The translations under genes were made by a program, and so were the position numbers. From Vreelandella sedimenti (GTDB taxonomy: Bacteria > Pseudomonadota > Gammaproteobacteria > Pseudomonadales > Halomonadaceae), in assembly GCF_013416325.1 (NCBI RefSeq), contig NZ_JACCGK010000006.1, positions 124,001 to 188,000 on the forward strand: DNA of 64,000 bases, read 5' to 3'. Below are positions 44,855 through 51,512 of the stretch, in pieces. Every line of letters begins with the position of its first letter. The first letter of the stretch is position 1. The notes under the pieces are model-generated. The model saw only the letters and a list, made by a program, of their open reading frames with translations, did not search any database and had not been told where the DNA came from.

Positions 44855-45853
44855 TCAGTGCTTGGTTGCCATTTGGTTGCCGATGCGCGGCAATCTGGCG
44901 ATCACACTATCCCATCGTGTCGGATCAGCGTGAGCATACCGGCTGGTCACTGTCAGCGATGAATGCCCCAGCAAATCCCTGATACTCGTTAGTGACTCCC
45001 CCTTGCTGGCGAGCAATGAAGCGTAGCAGTGGCGCATATCGTGAAAACGGATGTCTGGACGCCCAATGGCTTCTCGAGCTCTTTCGAACGCTCCCCTGAC
45101 TCGATCTCGCGTTGTTGCAAACGGTAAGCTTTCAAGCAGCGGTATTGCTTCTTCAGACAGAGGAATGACCCTGGGTTTACCGTTTTTCGTCTGGTTTGGT
45201 TTGAGCACGATTCGACCGTTGTAGAGATTTCTCGGCTCCAGTGCCATCAGCTCTCCGCGCCTCATCCCTGTCAGCATGGCTAACAAAATCACCTTCCGTT
45301 CGACCTGATACCGCTCGGGTACGGCTTCTAGTAACTCAGCAAGCTCCAATTCGGAAAGATAAACATGGCGTTCATTTTTAGGCGAGGGCTTACGTAGCTT
45401 TCCGTCGAGCGGTAAGTCGATCCAGTCCCATTCGCGATACGACAGCGACAGCACTCGCTTAACGACCTGAATCCGGTTGTTAATGGTTGACTGCGCCAAC
45501 CCCTTCTCTTTAAGAGCCTTCTGCATCCTTCGTGTGGCATCCAGTAGTTCCTGGCCAATAATGATGCCTGGGGCATGCTCATCCATCCATCTAGCGACCA
45601 GTAGTATGTGCTGCTTCTGGGAGCGAACGTCGTATTCGCTGACCATCCGCTGCAATCCCTCTGAAAAAGTGTATTTGGGCTTGCGGCCCATAACACCATT
45701 GAACTCATCTTCTTGGCGTTGGGCTTCTGCCTTTAGTGCATACTGCCTTGCCTCTCCTTCTGTGCGAAAAGTTCTTTGAGTGCGCTGGCCGTTGACCCTT
45801 GCGCGGACAATCCACGTTTCACGGTCCTTTCTTTTTGAAACGGTGTATCCCAT
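44855..45853 (-). CDS. Tyrosine-type site-specific integrase
   Basis: A 332-residue recombinase that should insert and excise the island at the tRNA. It has an N-terminal arm-binding domain (YTVSKRKDRETWIVRARVNG), a SAM-like core-binding domain (about 60-160), and a catalytic domain with TGMRRGEL (Arg), the HDMRHCYASLLASKG box (HxxR), LGHSS and the nucleophile Tyr in TSRYAH. The ATG at 45853 is favoured over 45889 by GGGG seven bases upstream. Its stop is 40 bp from the tRNA. It overlaps the excisionase-like gene by 121 bp. Confidence 0.95.
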   Translation of the reverse strand: MGYTVSKRKDRETWIVRARVNGQRTQRTFRTEGEARQYALKAEAQRQEDEFNGVMGRKPKYTFSEGLQRMVSEYDVRSQKQHILLVARWMDEHAPGIIIGQELLDATRRMQKALKEKGLAQSTINNRIQVVKRVLSLSYREWDWIDLPLDGKLRKPSPKNERHVYLSELELAELLEAVPERYQVERKVILLAMLTGMRRGELMALEPRNLYNGRIVLKPNQTKNGKPRVIPLSEEAIPLLESLPFATTRDRVRGAFERAREAIGRPDIRFHDMRHCYASLLASKGESLTSIRDLLGHSSLTVTSRYAHADPTRWDSVIARLPRIGNQMATKH

Positions 45854-46041
45854 TTTCGATCCCCTTTTAACTGAGGATCGCGTCTGCATCCTCTAGCGTA
45901 CTCCTCAACGGCCTCATGCTCAAAGCGAACGGCTTTGCCAAACTGGATGAACCCGATGTTGTGTTTTTTGCTGTAGACCCAGCTGAGGCTCATTCCTAGT
46001 TTTTCTGCAACGTCTTCTGGTTTTAGCAATTTGTTTGACAT
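45733..46041 (-). CDS. AlpA/excisionase-like helix-turn-helix protein
   Basis: A 102-residue protein. Its first 60 residues form a MerR/AlpA-type DNA-binding domain (LLKPEDVAEKLGMSLSWVYS then GFIQFGKAVRFEHEAVEEY), as in recombination directionality factors. The C-terminal 40 residues are encoded in the part that overlaps the integrase gene in another frame. The ATG at 46041 follows AGAGG; an in-frame start at 46074 is less likely. It is the first gene after a strong promoter covered by operator-like sites. Confidence 0.85.
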   Translation of the reverse strand: MSNKLLKPEDVAEKLGMSLSWVYSKKHNIGFIQFGKAVRFEHEAVEEYARGCRRDPQLKGDRKWDTPFQKERTVKRGLSAQGSTASALKELFAQKERQGSMH

Positions 46042-46080
46042 GGGAAACCTCTGTTGCCTCATGGAGCTGGTCATAAGGCT

Positions 46081-46108
46081 ATAATACTAAAACGCATTAG
46101 ATAGTCAA
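46081..46108 (-). promoter_or_regulatory. Sigma70-type promoter for excisionase-integrase
   Basis: On the minus strand TTGACT (46108-46103) and TATTAT (46086-46081) are 16 bases apart, 40 bases before the excisionase start. Both hexamers touch the operator-like sites at 46083-46099 and 46106-46122, so repressor binding would block polymerase. Confidence 0.7.
46083..46099 (+). promoter_or_regulatory. Operator-like site O1 (17 bp)
   Basis: AATACTAAAACGCATTA is one of three related sites around the repressor gene. It covers the -10 box and spacer of the excisionase promoter and faces the site at 46106-46122 as an inverted pair. Confidence 0.6.
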
Positions 46109-46122
46109 TTCGTTTTCGTATT
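46106..46122 (-). promoter_or_regulatory. Operator-like site O2 (17 bp)
   Basis: Minus-strand AATACGAAAACGAATTG matches the site near the repressor start (46943-46959) at 14 of 17 bases. It overlaps the -35 box of the excisionase promoter. Confidence 0.6.
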
Positions 46123-46172
46123 AAAGAGGGCAAGCCTGGTTTGTGGAGAACCTGAGGTATGCACTAGGGAAG

Positions 46173-46910
46173 TTACAACTTGATCCTAGCTTCGATAGCT
46201 ACCGCCAATATGTGACAGTTATCGTCTAATGAAATCAGTGGGTAGGCTGGGTTAAGTGGTTTCAAGTAGCGCCGACCACTCTCTTCTATCAGCATGCGGA
46301 GCGTTGGCGTCGGGCTGTCAGGGAGTTCGACAAGGACCAGCTTTCCGGGCACCGCCTGTAGACCTGTGTCTAATAGCACAAGCGTCCCCGCAGGCAGGCT
46401 AGGAGAGGCCCCGATCGGCGCAGCCATGGCATCACCACACATCTTGAGCCAGAAAGCCACTCCGATCTTTAAGTAGTCACATGATTCAAATTGATTTTTC
46501 TCGCCGGGTGCACTTGCATCCAGCCGATTAGCTTGCATAGCTTCGGACCAGGTGAGAATTGGGTACGACCAAAAGCGCGGGGGAGGGGCCGCTCTATCGG
46601 GCCGTGCAGGTACGGCTGAAGCAGTTGCTGCTCCTACTCCTGCTCCTATCCCCATCCACGGTATTCCCCTGTTCGGCAACCCAACGACACCTTGGCTTCC
46701 GTCGCCATGGGCAAGAAAACTAGCAGTAGTCCCTAACGAGGCTGCTAGCTTCTCTAAGTTATTAATTCTTGGAGAGTTGCTTACACCCTTGAGTATGCGA
46801 TGTATGGTTGGCTGTGGCACCTTGGAGCGCCTAGCCAACTCATTTTCACCAATGCCCTGCTCTTCCATGAGCTGGCGTAGCCTCTCTCCGATCGTTATTG
46901 CTGTACTCAT
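46173..46910 (-). CDS. S24/LexA-like phage-type repressor with degenerate protease site
   Basis: A 245-residue regulator. The N-terminal helix-turn-helix is at about residues 8-62 (ENELARRSKVPQPTIHRILKG), followed by a linker (Ala/Pro/Gly-rich, 70-115) and a C-terminal S24 domain. The nucleophile motif, normally GDSM, reads GDAM with Ala161. The position of the catalytic Lys (normally in a VKxL or FKKL strand) reads LRML with Arg205, while the surrounding fold (GTLVLLDTG, PGKLVLVELPD, RYLKPLNPAYP) is kept. It should dimerise but not self-cleave. It is upstream of excisionase-integrase in the same direction, with operator-like sites on both sides. Confidence 0.9.
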   Translation of the reverse strand: MSTAITIGERLRQLMEEQGIGENELARRSKVPQPTIHRILKGVSNSPRINNLEKLAASLGTTASFLAHGDGSQGVVGLPNRGIPWMGIGAGVGAATASAVPARPDRAAPPPRFWSYPILTWSEAMQANRLDASAPGEKNQFESCDYLKIGVAFWLKMCGDAMAAPIGASPSLPAGTLVLLDTGLQAVPGKLVLVELPDSPTPTLRMLIEESGRRYLKPLNPAYPLISLDDNCHILAVAIEARIKL

Positions 46911-46942
46911 GCAGGGCTGCCTATCTATGTGGTGACTTTCTC

Positions 46943-46959
46943 AATACGCAAATGTATTG
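46943..46959 (+). promoter_or_regulatory. Operator-like site O3 before the repressor gene
   Basis: AATACGCAAATGTATTG sits inside a perfect inverted repeat (TCAATAC, six bases, GTATTGA; 46941-46960), 33 bases before the repressor ATG. It is suited to autoregulation. Confidence 0.65.
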
Positions 46960-47085
46960 ATTTTTCAGTCATTCGTCCATGCCAATAGCCAGATTTGCGG
47001 TCAAGTCCCAGAGCTGATAACAGAAACCTACTTCCGCTGGATGACGACAGAGCAGCAAGCGAAGGAATAGGGCATCCTGTAATCT

Positions 47086-47480
47086 ACGAAAATTTTATTT
47101 CTCCCCGCCAGTTATTCGACCCATATTCTTCCTGCGCAAGTGCGTAACATGATTTGATGTTGTTAACCTTGCAGCATACGTTCGATCGTCTGGCCTCTAT
47201 GACAACCAATAGAACCCTCGGTATTTTCTTGATGTTAGTAAGTATCCAAGCTGGTAAGTAGTGGTGAATTAGTGGCCGAAGCAGCCAGAAGTAAAGGTGT
47301 TCAAGGAAACGGCGCTCAATAACCACTTCGTTCATGGCAATTGAGAGGCTTTCGATGAGATTCAATGGAACGCACACCAGTTTAGGAAAGAACTACTGAA
47401 TGCAGGGTCTCCTGGTGCCAACGGATGTCGGTTTCCTGTGGATGCGAGGCTTCGCCCATACGGTGGTGGTGTGGAAGGTT
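47086..47480 (+). pseudogene. Decayed copy of the 50964-51512 gene
   Basis: This stretch has no long frame on the plus strand but aligns over about 400 bases with the intact gene at 50964-51512. Shared blocks include GCGCAAGTGCGT, CGTTC-ATCGTCTGGCC, a TTCAAGGAAACGGCGCTCAATAA-type block (one mismatch plus a small shift), TTTCGATGAG and CTGTGGATGC. The start ATG is ACG here (47086-47088), and several single-base indels and stops break the frame. The alignment fades after about 47480, about 100 bp before the insertion sequence. Confidence 0.8.
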
Positions 47481-47598
47481 AGTATGGAAAAGAATATTTC
47501 GCTTCTTACATGCTGAAATTGTTTTTGGGTGGCTCGGATTAGAGATAGAACGTGGAGGGATTCGGTGATTTTCAACCCAGTTGTCCAAATGGCTGCAC

Positions 47599-48609
47599 TT
47601 AAGCAGCCTTTTTATTACGCTCGATTTCCTGCACTTTCCCTGGGTTAAGCGACACTGAACCAGTGACCTCCCAGTTTCGGGTGCTGCCCGACCAGCGTTT
47701 CGGATAGCGACGCTTAGCGCTTTCATAAACCGCTTTACGACGTTCAAGGCGTTTTCGATCAACGCCACGATGCCGGTCAGCTGGCGTGACATATTGGATG
47801 CCACTGTGAAGGTGCTGTTCGTTGTAAGCCCGCTCGAACACCAACATCCATTCTCGTACCGCGCTCAGCGATGCAAAGCCCTTGGTGGGCCATGCTGGGC
47901 AGTATTTGACGGTACGGAACAGCGCTTCCGAGTAAGGGTTGTCGTTGCTTACTCTCGGTCGACTGTAAGACATCAACATCCCTAGTTCGGTTAACCTCGC
48001 TTTGAGCGTATAGGACGTCATCGGCGCGCCATTATCCGAGTGCAACACCGGCGGCTGACGCCAGCATTTCTCACGCAATAAGGCACGCTCCATCAGCTGT
48101 TTAGCCAAGTCGCCCGATTCCGTCTCATGAACTTCCCAGGCAATGATTTTGCGGCTGTAGATATCTATGATCAGGTAGAGATACCAGTGCTGGCCTCGTA
48201 CAACGGAGGCGCAATAGCTAATATCCCAGCTCCAAATCTGGTTCGGCCCTGTCGCCGTAAAACTGGTCGGCGCGGGTACTGTGCGGCGTGCTTTCGTACG
48301 GCCACGATGATGCTGCTGGTGATGCTTTTTCAAGACCCGATAAAACGACGATTCGGAGGCCAGATAGACGCCGTTGTCTGCCAGTAAGGGCACGATTTGA
48401 GACGGCGGCAAGCTCTGATACTCGGGACGATGACACGTGTTCAAAATGGTCTGCTCTTCCTCATGCGTCAGCTGATGCGGCTGCCTGCCTTGTGCCGCCT
48501 GTGGACGCTGATCCTCAACAACAGTGCCACACTCAGATCGCCAACGCTTTAGTGTGCGCTCGCTTACATCGATAATATCGGCTGCTTGATAGCGGGAAGC
48601 GCCCCCCAC
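47599..48609 (-). CDS. IS3-family transposase OrfB (DDE integrase domain)
   Basis: At least 336 residues with the rve-type catalytic domain: Asp in WSWDISYCA, Asp in LHSDNGAPMT and Glu in NPYSEALFRT, the D-D-(35)-E set of IS3 elements. An upstream HTH-like part reads VSERTLKRWRSE. The listed start is a GTG (GTGGGGGGC), but the same frame stays open back through LTPLDERARLIALFDEAVV into the end of orfA, so the active transposase is probably an OrfA-OrfB frameshift fusion. Confidence 0.93.
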   Translation of the reverse strand: MGGASRYQAADIIDVSERTLKRWRSECGTVVEDQRPQAAQGRQPHQLTHEEEQTILNTCHRPEYQSLPPSQIVPLLADNGVYLASESSFYRVLKKHHQQHHRGRTKARRTVPAPTSFTATGPNQIWSWDISYCASVVRGQHWYLYLIIDIYSRKIIAWEVHETESGDLAKQLMERALLREKCWRQPPVLHSDNGAPMTSYTLKARLTELGMLMSYSRPRVSNDNPYSEALFRTVKYCPAWPTKGFASLSAVREWMLVFERAYNEQHLHSGIQYVTPADRHRGVDRKRLERRKAVYESAKRRYPKRWSGSTRNWEVTGSVSLNPGKVQEIERNKKAA

Positions 48610-48659
48610 AACCGCTTCGTCAAATAGCGCGATAAGCCTTGCACGTTCGTCGAGCGGCG

Positions 48660-49169
48660 TTAGTCGTCCTCGCCGCTGTCGGGATCTTCGCTGTACAAGG
48701 CGTCGAGCTTTTTTGAGAGCACCAGTAACGACGTCGTCTCTGCCACTACCTTGTCTTTGCGTCGCACTTCCGCTTTGAGTTGCTTGATGGTCTTACGGTC
48801 TTCTTTACGTTGCTTTTGCGCCGCTTTTTCCTGATCTTCTTGCCGACCAGCGCCTTCGAGGCAAGCCGCTTTCCACTGCTGAATTTGCTCGGGATAAAGG
48901 CCTTTTTCGCGACAGTAAGCGCCAAGCTCTGCCTCTGACAGGGTGGCGGTTTCGATGACCACGGCGAGCTTGGCGTCGGGCGACCATTCGCTGTCGCCTG
49001 GGGTGTAACCTGGCACAGGCACTCCTTTTACTCGACACTGTTTTAACCAACTATACAGCGTCGCATCAGAGATGCCTTCCTCTGTTGCTACCGATGCCAC
49101 ACTGTGATTATGGGGTGGTAACAACTTCTTCAGGACGGCTGCTTTACGCTCTGCAGAATAACGTGGCAC
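48660..49169 (-). CDS. IS3-family transposase OrfA
   Basis: A 169-residue DNA-binding component. The N-terminal helix-turn-helix is SVASVATEEGISDATLYSWLKQ, a second HTH-like repeat is LSEAELGAYCREKGLYPEQI, and a charged coiled-coil follows (KQRKEDRKTIKQLKAEVRRKDK) near residue 130. The coiled coil is typical of IS3 OrfA and mediates transposase dimerisation. Confidence 0.92.
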   Translation of the reverse strand: MPRYSAERKAAVLKKLLPPHNHSVASVATEEGISDATLYSWLKQCRVKGVPVPGYTPGDSEWSPDAKLAVVIETATLSEAELGAYCREKGLYPEQIQQWKAACLEGAGRQEDQEKAAQKQRKEDRKTIKQLKAEVRRKDKVVAETTSLLVLSKKLDALYSEDPDSGEDD

Positions 49170-49398
49170 AAGGACTCCATGCCGCTCCCTCTGGATTAGA
49201 TTTAGGCGATATCACCAACCGGACAACAAGGCTGACAGAGGGGGGATTTGCGGCGGATGTTTTTTTATTTTAACTTTTAAATATCTGATTATTATAAATA
49301 ATAATAAATTTTATTTTTTCATAGTGTCGTGTTTTTGTGTTTGTCAGTCTGAAGGTATAGAGTAACTATTGTCATTGTCCAGCTACTGGAGGTGTTAC

Positions 49399-49815
49399 AT
49401 GACTACTCAAACGCTTGAGTCACGCATTCGTGACAAAATTCGCAAAAGTCGGCGAATGGTATTTCTACGTGATGATTTCGCTGCACTGGGTGGTTATGAC
49501 CAAGTTGGCCGTGTGCTTCGGCAATTAGAAGCGCAGGGAAGATTAGTACGTATTGGTAAGGGGCTATACGCTAAAGCGCGCCCAAATCGTATCACGGGTA
49601 AACCAATGATTGCGGCGCCCGGTGGCTTTGATCAAGCCGCCAAAGAGGCATTGAATCGCCTAGGGGTGCAGTGGGAGCCAGCCAGTGCAGAAAAGGCTTA
49701 TCAGGCGGGCCGCACACAAATTCCGGCGCGAGTGATGGTCAGAGTCAAAGGCCCGTTTCATCGTCAGATTGCCTACGGCAAATATCGCTTGGGTATTGAG
49801 CGTGTTTCTGCATGA
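49399..49815 (+). CDS. AbiEi-like (DUF6088-type) antitoxin
   Basis: A 138-residue protein with a predicted N-terminal winged helix (VFLRDDFAALGGYDQVGRVLRQLEAQGRLVRIGKGLYAKA). This matches the DNA-binding domain of antitoxins of type IV AbiE systems; the C-terminal half is basic. GGAGG eight bases upstream fixes the ATG at 49399. Its stop overlaps the toxin start by four bases (ATGA). It is likely to autoregulate the pair and block toxicity. A very AT-rich stretch lies upstream (49260-49330). Confidence 0.85.
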   Translation: MTTQTLESRIRDKIRKSRRMVFLRDDFAALGGYDQVGRVLRQLEAQGRLVRIGKGLYAKARPNRITGKPMIAAPGGFDQAAKEALNRLGVQWEPASAEKAYQAGRTQIPARVMVRVKGPFHRQIAYGKYRLGIERVSA

Positions 49816-50774
49816 ACATCGATCCGGGACTGTTTCCCGATGTGGCGGATGCGCTGGGCATTGATAGCCCTGCTATCGTGGAAAAAGATGTGTATGCCGT
49901 CCAGTTATTGAGTCTGCTTTCTGAGCTGCATTCGGAAACGTTTGAGCTGGTATTCGCAGGGGGTACCAGCCTAGCAAAAGCCCACCATAAGCTTTTCCGT
50001 ATGTCCGAAGATATCGATATCAAGCTTGTTCCTCGCGATGGGATTGCAACGGGCATGTCTAGAACAGCACTGAAGGCAGCACGAAAGGCGGTGCTGACCG
50101 AAATAGAAACAATCATCAGCCGTTCTCAGATCTTAGAGATTGATCCCGATGATGGTATCGTCAAGCGTAACGAGTACCGGTATGCGGAGTTTACCATTCG
50201 CTATCCCCGAACCCAGGATAGCATTTCTGCGCTTCGACCTGACTTGAAGCTAGATGTCACAGCATCAGAACTTTATGAGCCCGCCGTGGTTTGCTCTGTC
50301 AGCTCCTTGTATGCCGAGGCTCTTAAGTTACCCCCAGAGGTAGGTTCCTTTCCGGTGGTTAGCCTGCCTGCCACGATCAGCGAGAAGCTGGTGGCATTAC
50401 TGCGTCGCACAGCTCACGTGAATCGTGATCCTTCCCGAAAAGACGACGAAACGTTGGTGAGGCACGTCTACGATCTTCACATGGCGACATCCGGCGGATA
50501 TGACATGGCCGCATTACGCACGCTAGTACAGGCAGTAATACAGACGGACGTGGCTCAGTTCGGGAATCAGCATGCGCAATTTGTCACTAGCCCAGCAGAT
50601 GAACTGCAATATGGCCTCGGGTGCTTACAGACCAATCCTATCCATCAGGATCGCTACGAGCGTTTTATCGGCCCGCTGGTTTATCACGATGAACCCGCGT
50701 CCTGGCATGAAGCCTTGCAGACTGTGGACGAATTGGCCAAGCAGCTGCTGCTGGATGCTAGTGCTGAGCGCTGA
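49812..50774 (+). CDS. AbiEii/AbiGii-family nucleotidyltransferase toxin
   Basis: A 320-residue protein of the AbiEii family. The nucleotidyltransferase motif is VFAGGTSLAKAHHKLFRMSEDIDIKL at about residues 52-77, with the GGT loop and paired Asp of the DxD signature. A late HVYDLHMA segment near residue 215 matches the family's C-terminal motif. Known members stall growth upon phage infection by transferring nucleotides to tRNA or related targets. It is coupled to the antitoxin and sits beside an insertion sequence. Confidence 0.92.
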   Translation: MNIDPGLFPDVADALGIDSPAIVEKDVYAVQLLSLLSELHSETFELVFAGGTSLAKAHHKLFRMSEDIDIKLVPRDGIATGMSRTALKAARKAVLTEIETIISRSQILEIDPDDGIVKRNEYRYAEFTIRYPRTQDSISALRPDLKLDVTASELYEPAVVCSVSSLYAEALKLPPEVGSFPVVSLPATISEKLVALLRRTAHVNRDPSRKDDETLVRHVYDLHMATSGGYDMAALRTLVQAVIQTDVAQFGNQHAQFVTSPADELQYGLGCLQTNPIHQDRYERFIGPLVYHDEPASWHEALQTVDELAKQLLLDASAER

Positions 50775-50830
50775 AGCTTGCTTTTACCCATAATGCCATC
50801 TGTTGTTCGCCTATCACGTCGTACCTAGAA

Positions 50831-50870
50831 TAACGGCCTTAGCCGCTTTGGGCGGCTTTCTATGCCGTTA
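50831..50870. terminator. Nested inverted repeat after the AbiE pair
   Basis: Outer arms TAACGGC (50831-50837) and GCCGTTA (50864-50870) enclose AGCCGC (50841-50846) and GCGGCT (50852-50857), giving a 40-base bulged hairpin. The T tract is short (TTT), so it may be a weak terminator for the toxin operon. Confidence 0.5.
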
Positions 50871-50963
50871 CCTGGCTACCTATTAGCTTTATGGAATAAA
50901 GCCTGGGAGGCGTGGGGTATCGTTTTTGGATAAACTACTAATCTTTTAGGCATTTTAGTGGCT

Positions 50964-51512
50964 ATGAAAATTTCTTCTGCCCCCGTCAGCTATCAGACCC
51001 ACGTTCGTCCGGCGCAAGTGCGTGACATGATTCGCTGCTGTGAGGATCTACAGCAGACGTTCAACCGTCTGGCCGATGCGACGACCAAAAACCTTGGCCA
51101 TTTTCAAGATATTAGTAAAGAACCCGACTGGAAAGCAGTAGCGCTTCAGTGGCCGCAGCAGCCAGCAGTACGAGAATTCAAGGAAGCGGCGCTCAATAAT
51201 CACTTCGTATGTGCCAATTGGAAGGCTTTCGATGAGCTTCAAGGTGAAGCGCATCGGTCACGCGAAGAATTACTGACGGCACGGTCTTTGGTGCCTGTGG
51301 ATGCTGGTTTCATGTGGCTACGCCGTTTCATTCATTCAGTTGTGACGTGGGAGGGGCAGACCCGCAATAGCGTGTCGCCGTCGCTACAGGTAGCCGCAAA
51401 TAATAGTGGCTGGATGATAATTGCTAGATTGCTTCAGCGTGAGCTGGATCAGGCTGAAGAAGTTTTGCTGGAAGACAGCAATGATAGAGGGAGAAGCTGG
51501 GATGGCGGATAA
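50964..51512 (+). CDS. Hypothetical island protein, duplicated in the element
   Basis: A 182-residue cytoplasmic protein that I do not recognise, largely helical with many Trp (PDWKAVALQWPQQP, FMWLRRFIHSVVTWEG). There is no signal or membrane segment. The ATG at 50964 and a GTG two codons earlier are both possible; the Shine-Dalgarno is poor. It overlaps the following ATPase-like gene by 11 bases, suggesting a shared transcript. A decayed copy lies at 47086-47480, showing that this segment was once duplicated inside the island. Confidence 0.7.
   Translation: MKISSAPVSYQTHVRPAQVRDMIRCCEDLQQTFNRLADATTKNLGHFQDISKEPDWKAVALQWPQQPAVREFKEAALNNHFVCANWKAFDELQGEAHRSREELLTARSLVPVDAGFMWLRRFIHSVVTWEGQTRNSVSPSLQVAANNSGWMIIARLLQRELDQAEEVLLEDSNDRGRSWDGG

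Larger units (their letters stand above)
47581..49226 (-). mobile_element. IS3-family insertion sequence
   Basis: About 1.65 kb holding orfA and orfB on the minus strand. The ends carry a short inverted repeat (TTGTCC at 47581-47586, GGACAA at 49221-49226, flanked inside by a partly matching ATGG/TTGGT). No clear target-site duplication is visible. It separates the decayed gene copy from the AbiE-like pair. Confidence 0.8.

Noticed and set aside
47084..47377. Minus-strand frame of 97 codons, similar to a minus-strand frame at 51048-51254
   Set aside because: The similarity is real, but it comes from the plus-strand gene duplicated at these two places; neither antisense frame is a gene.
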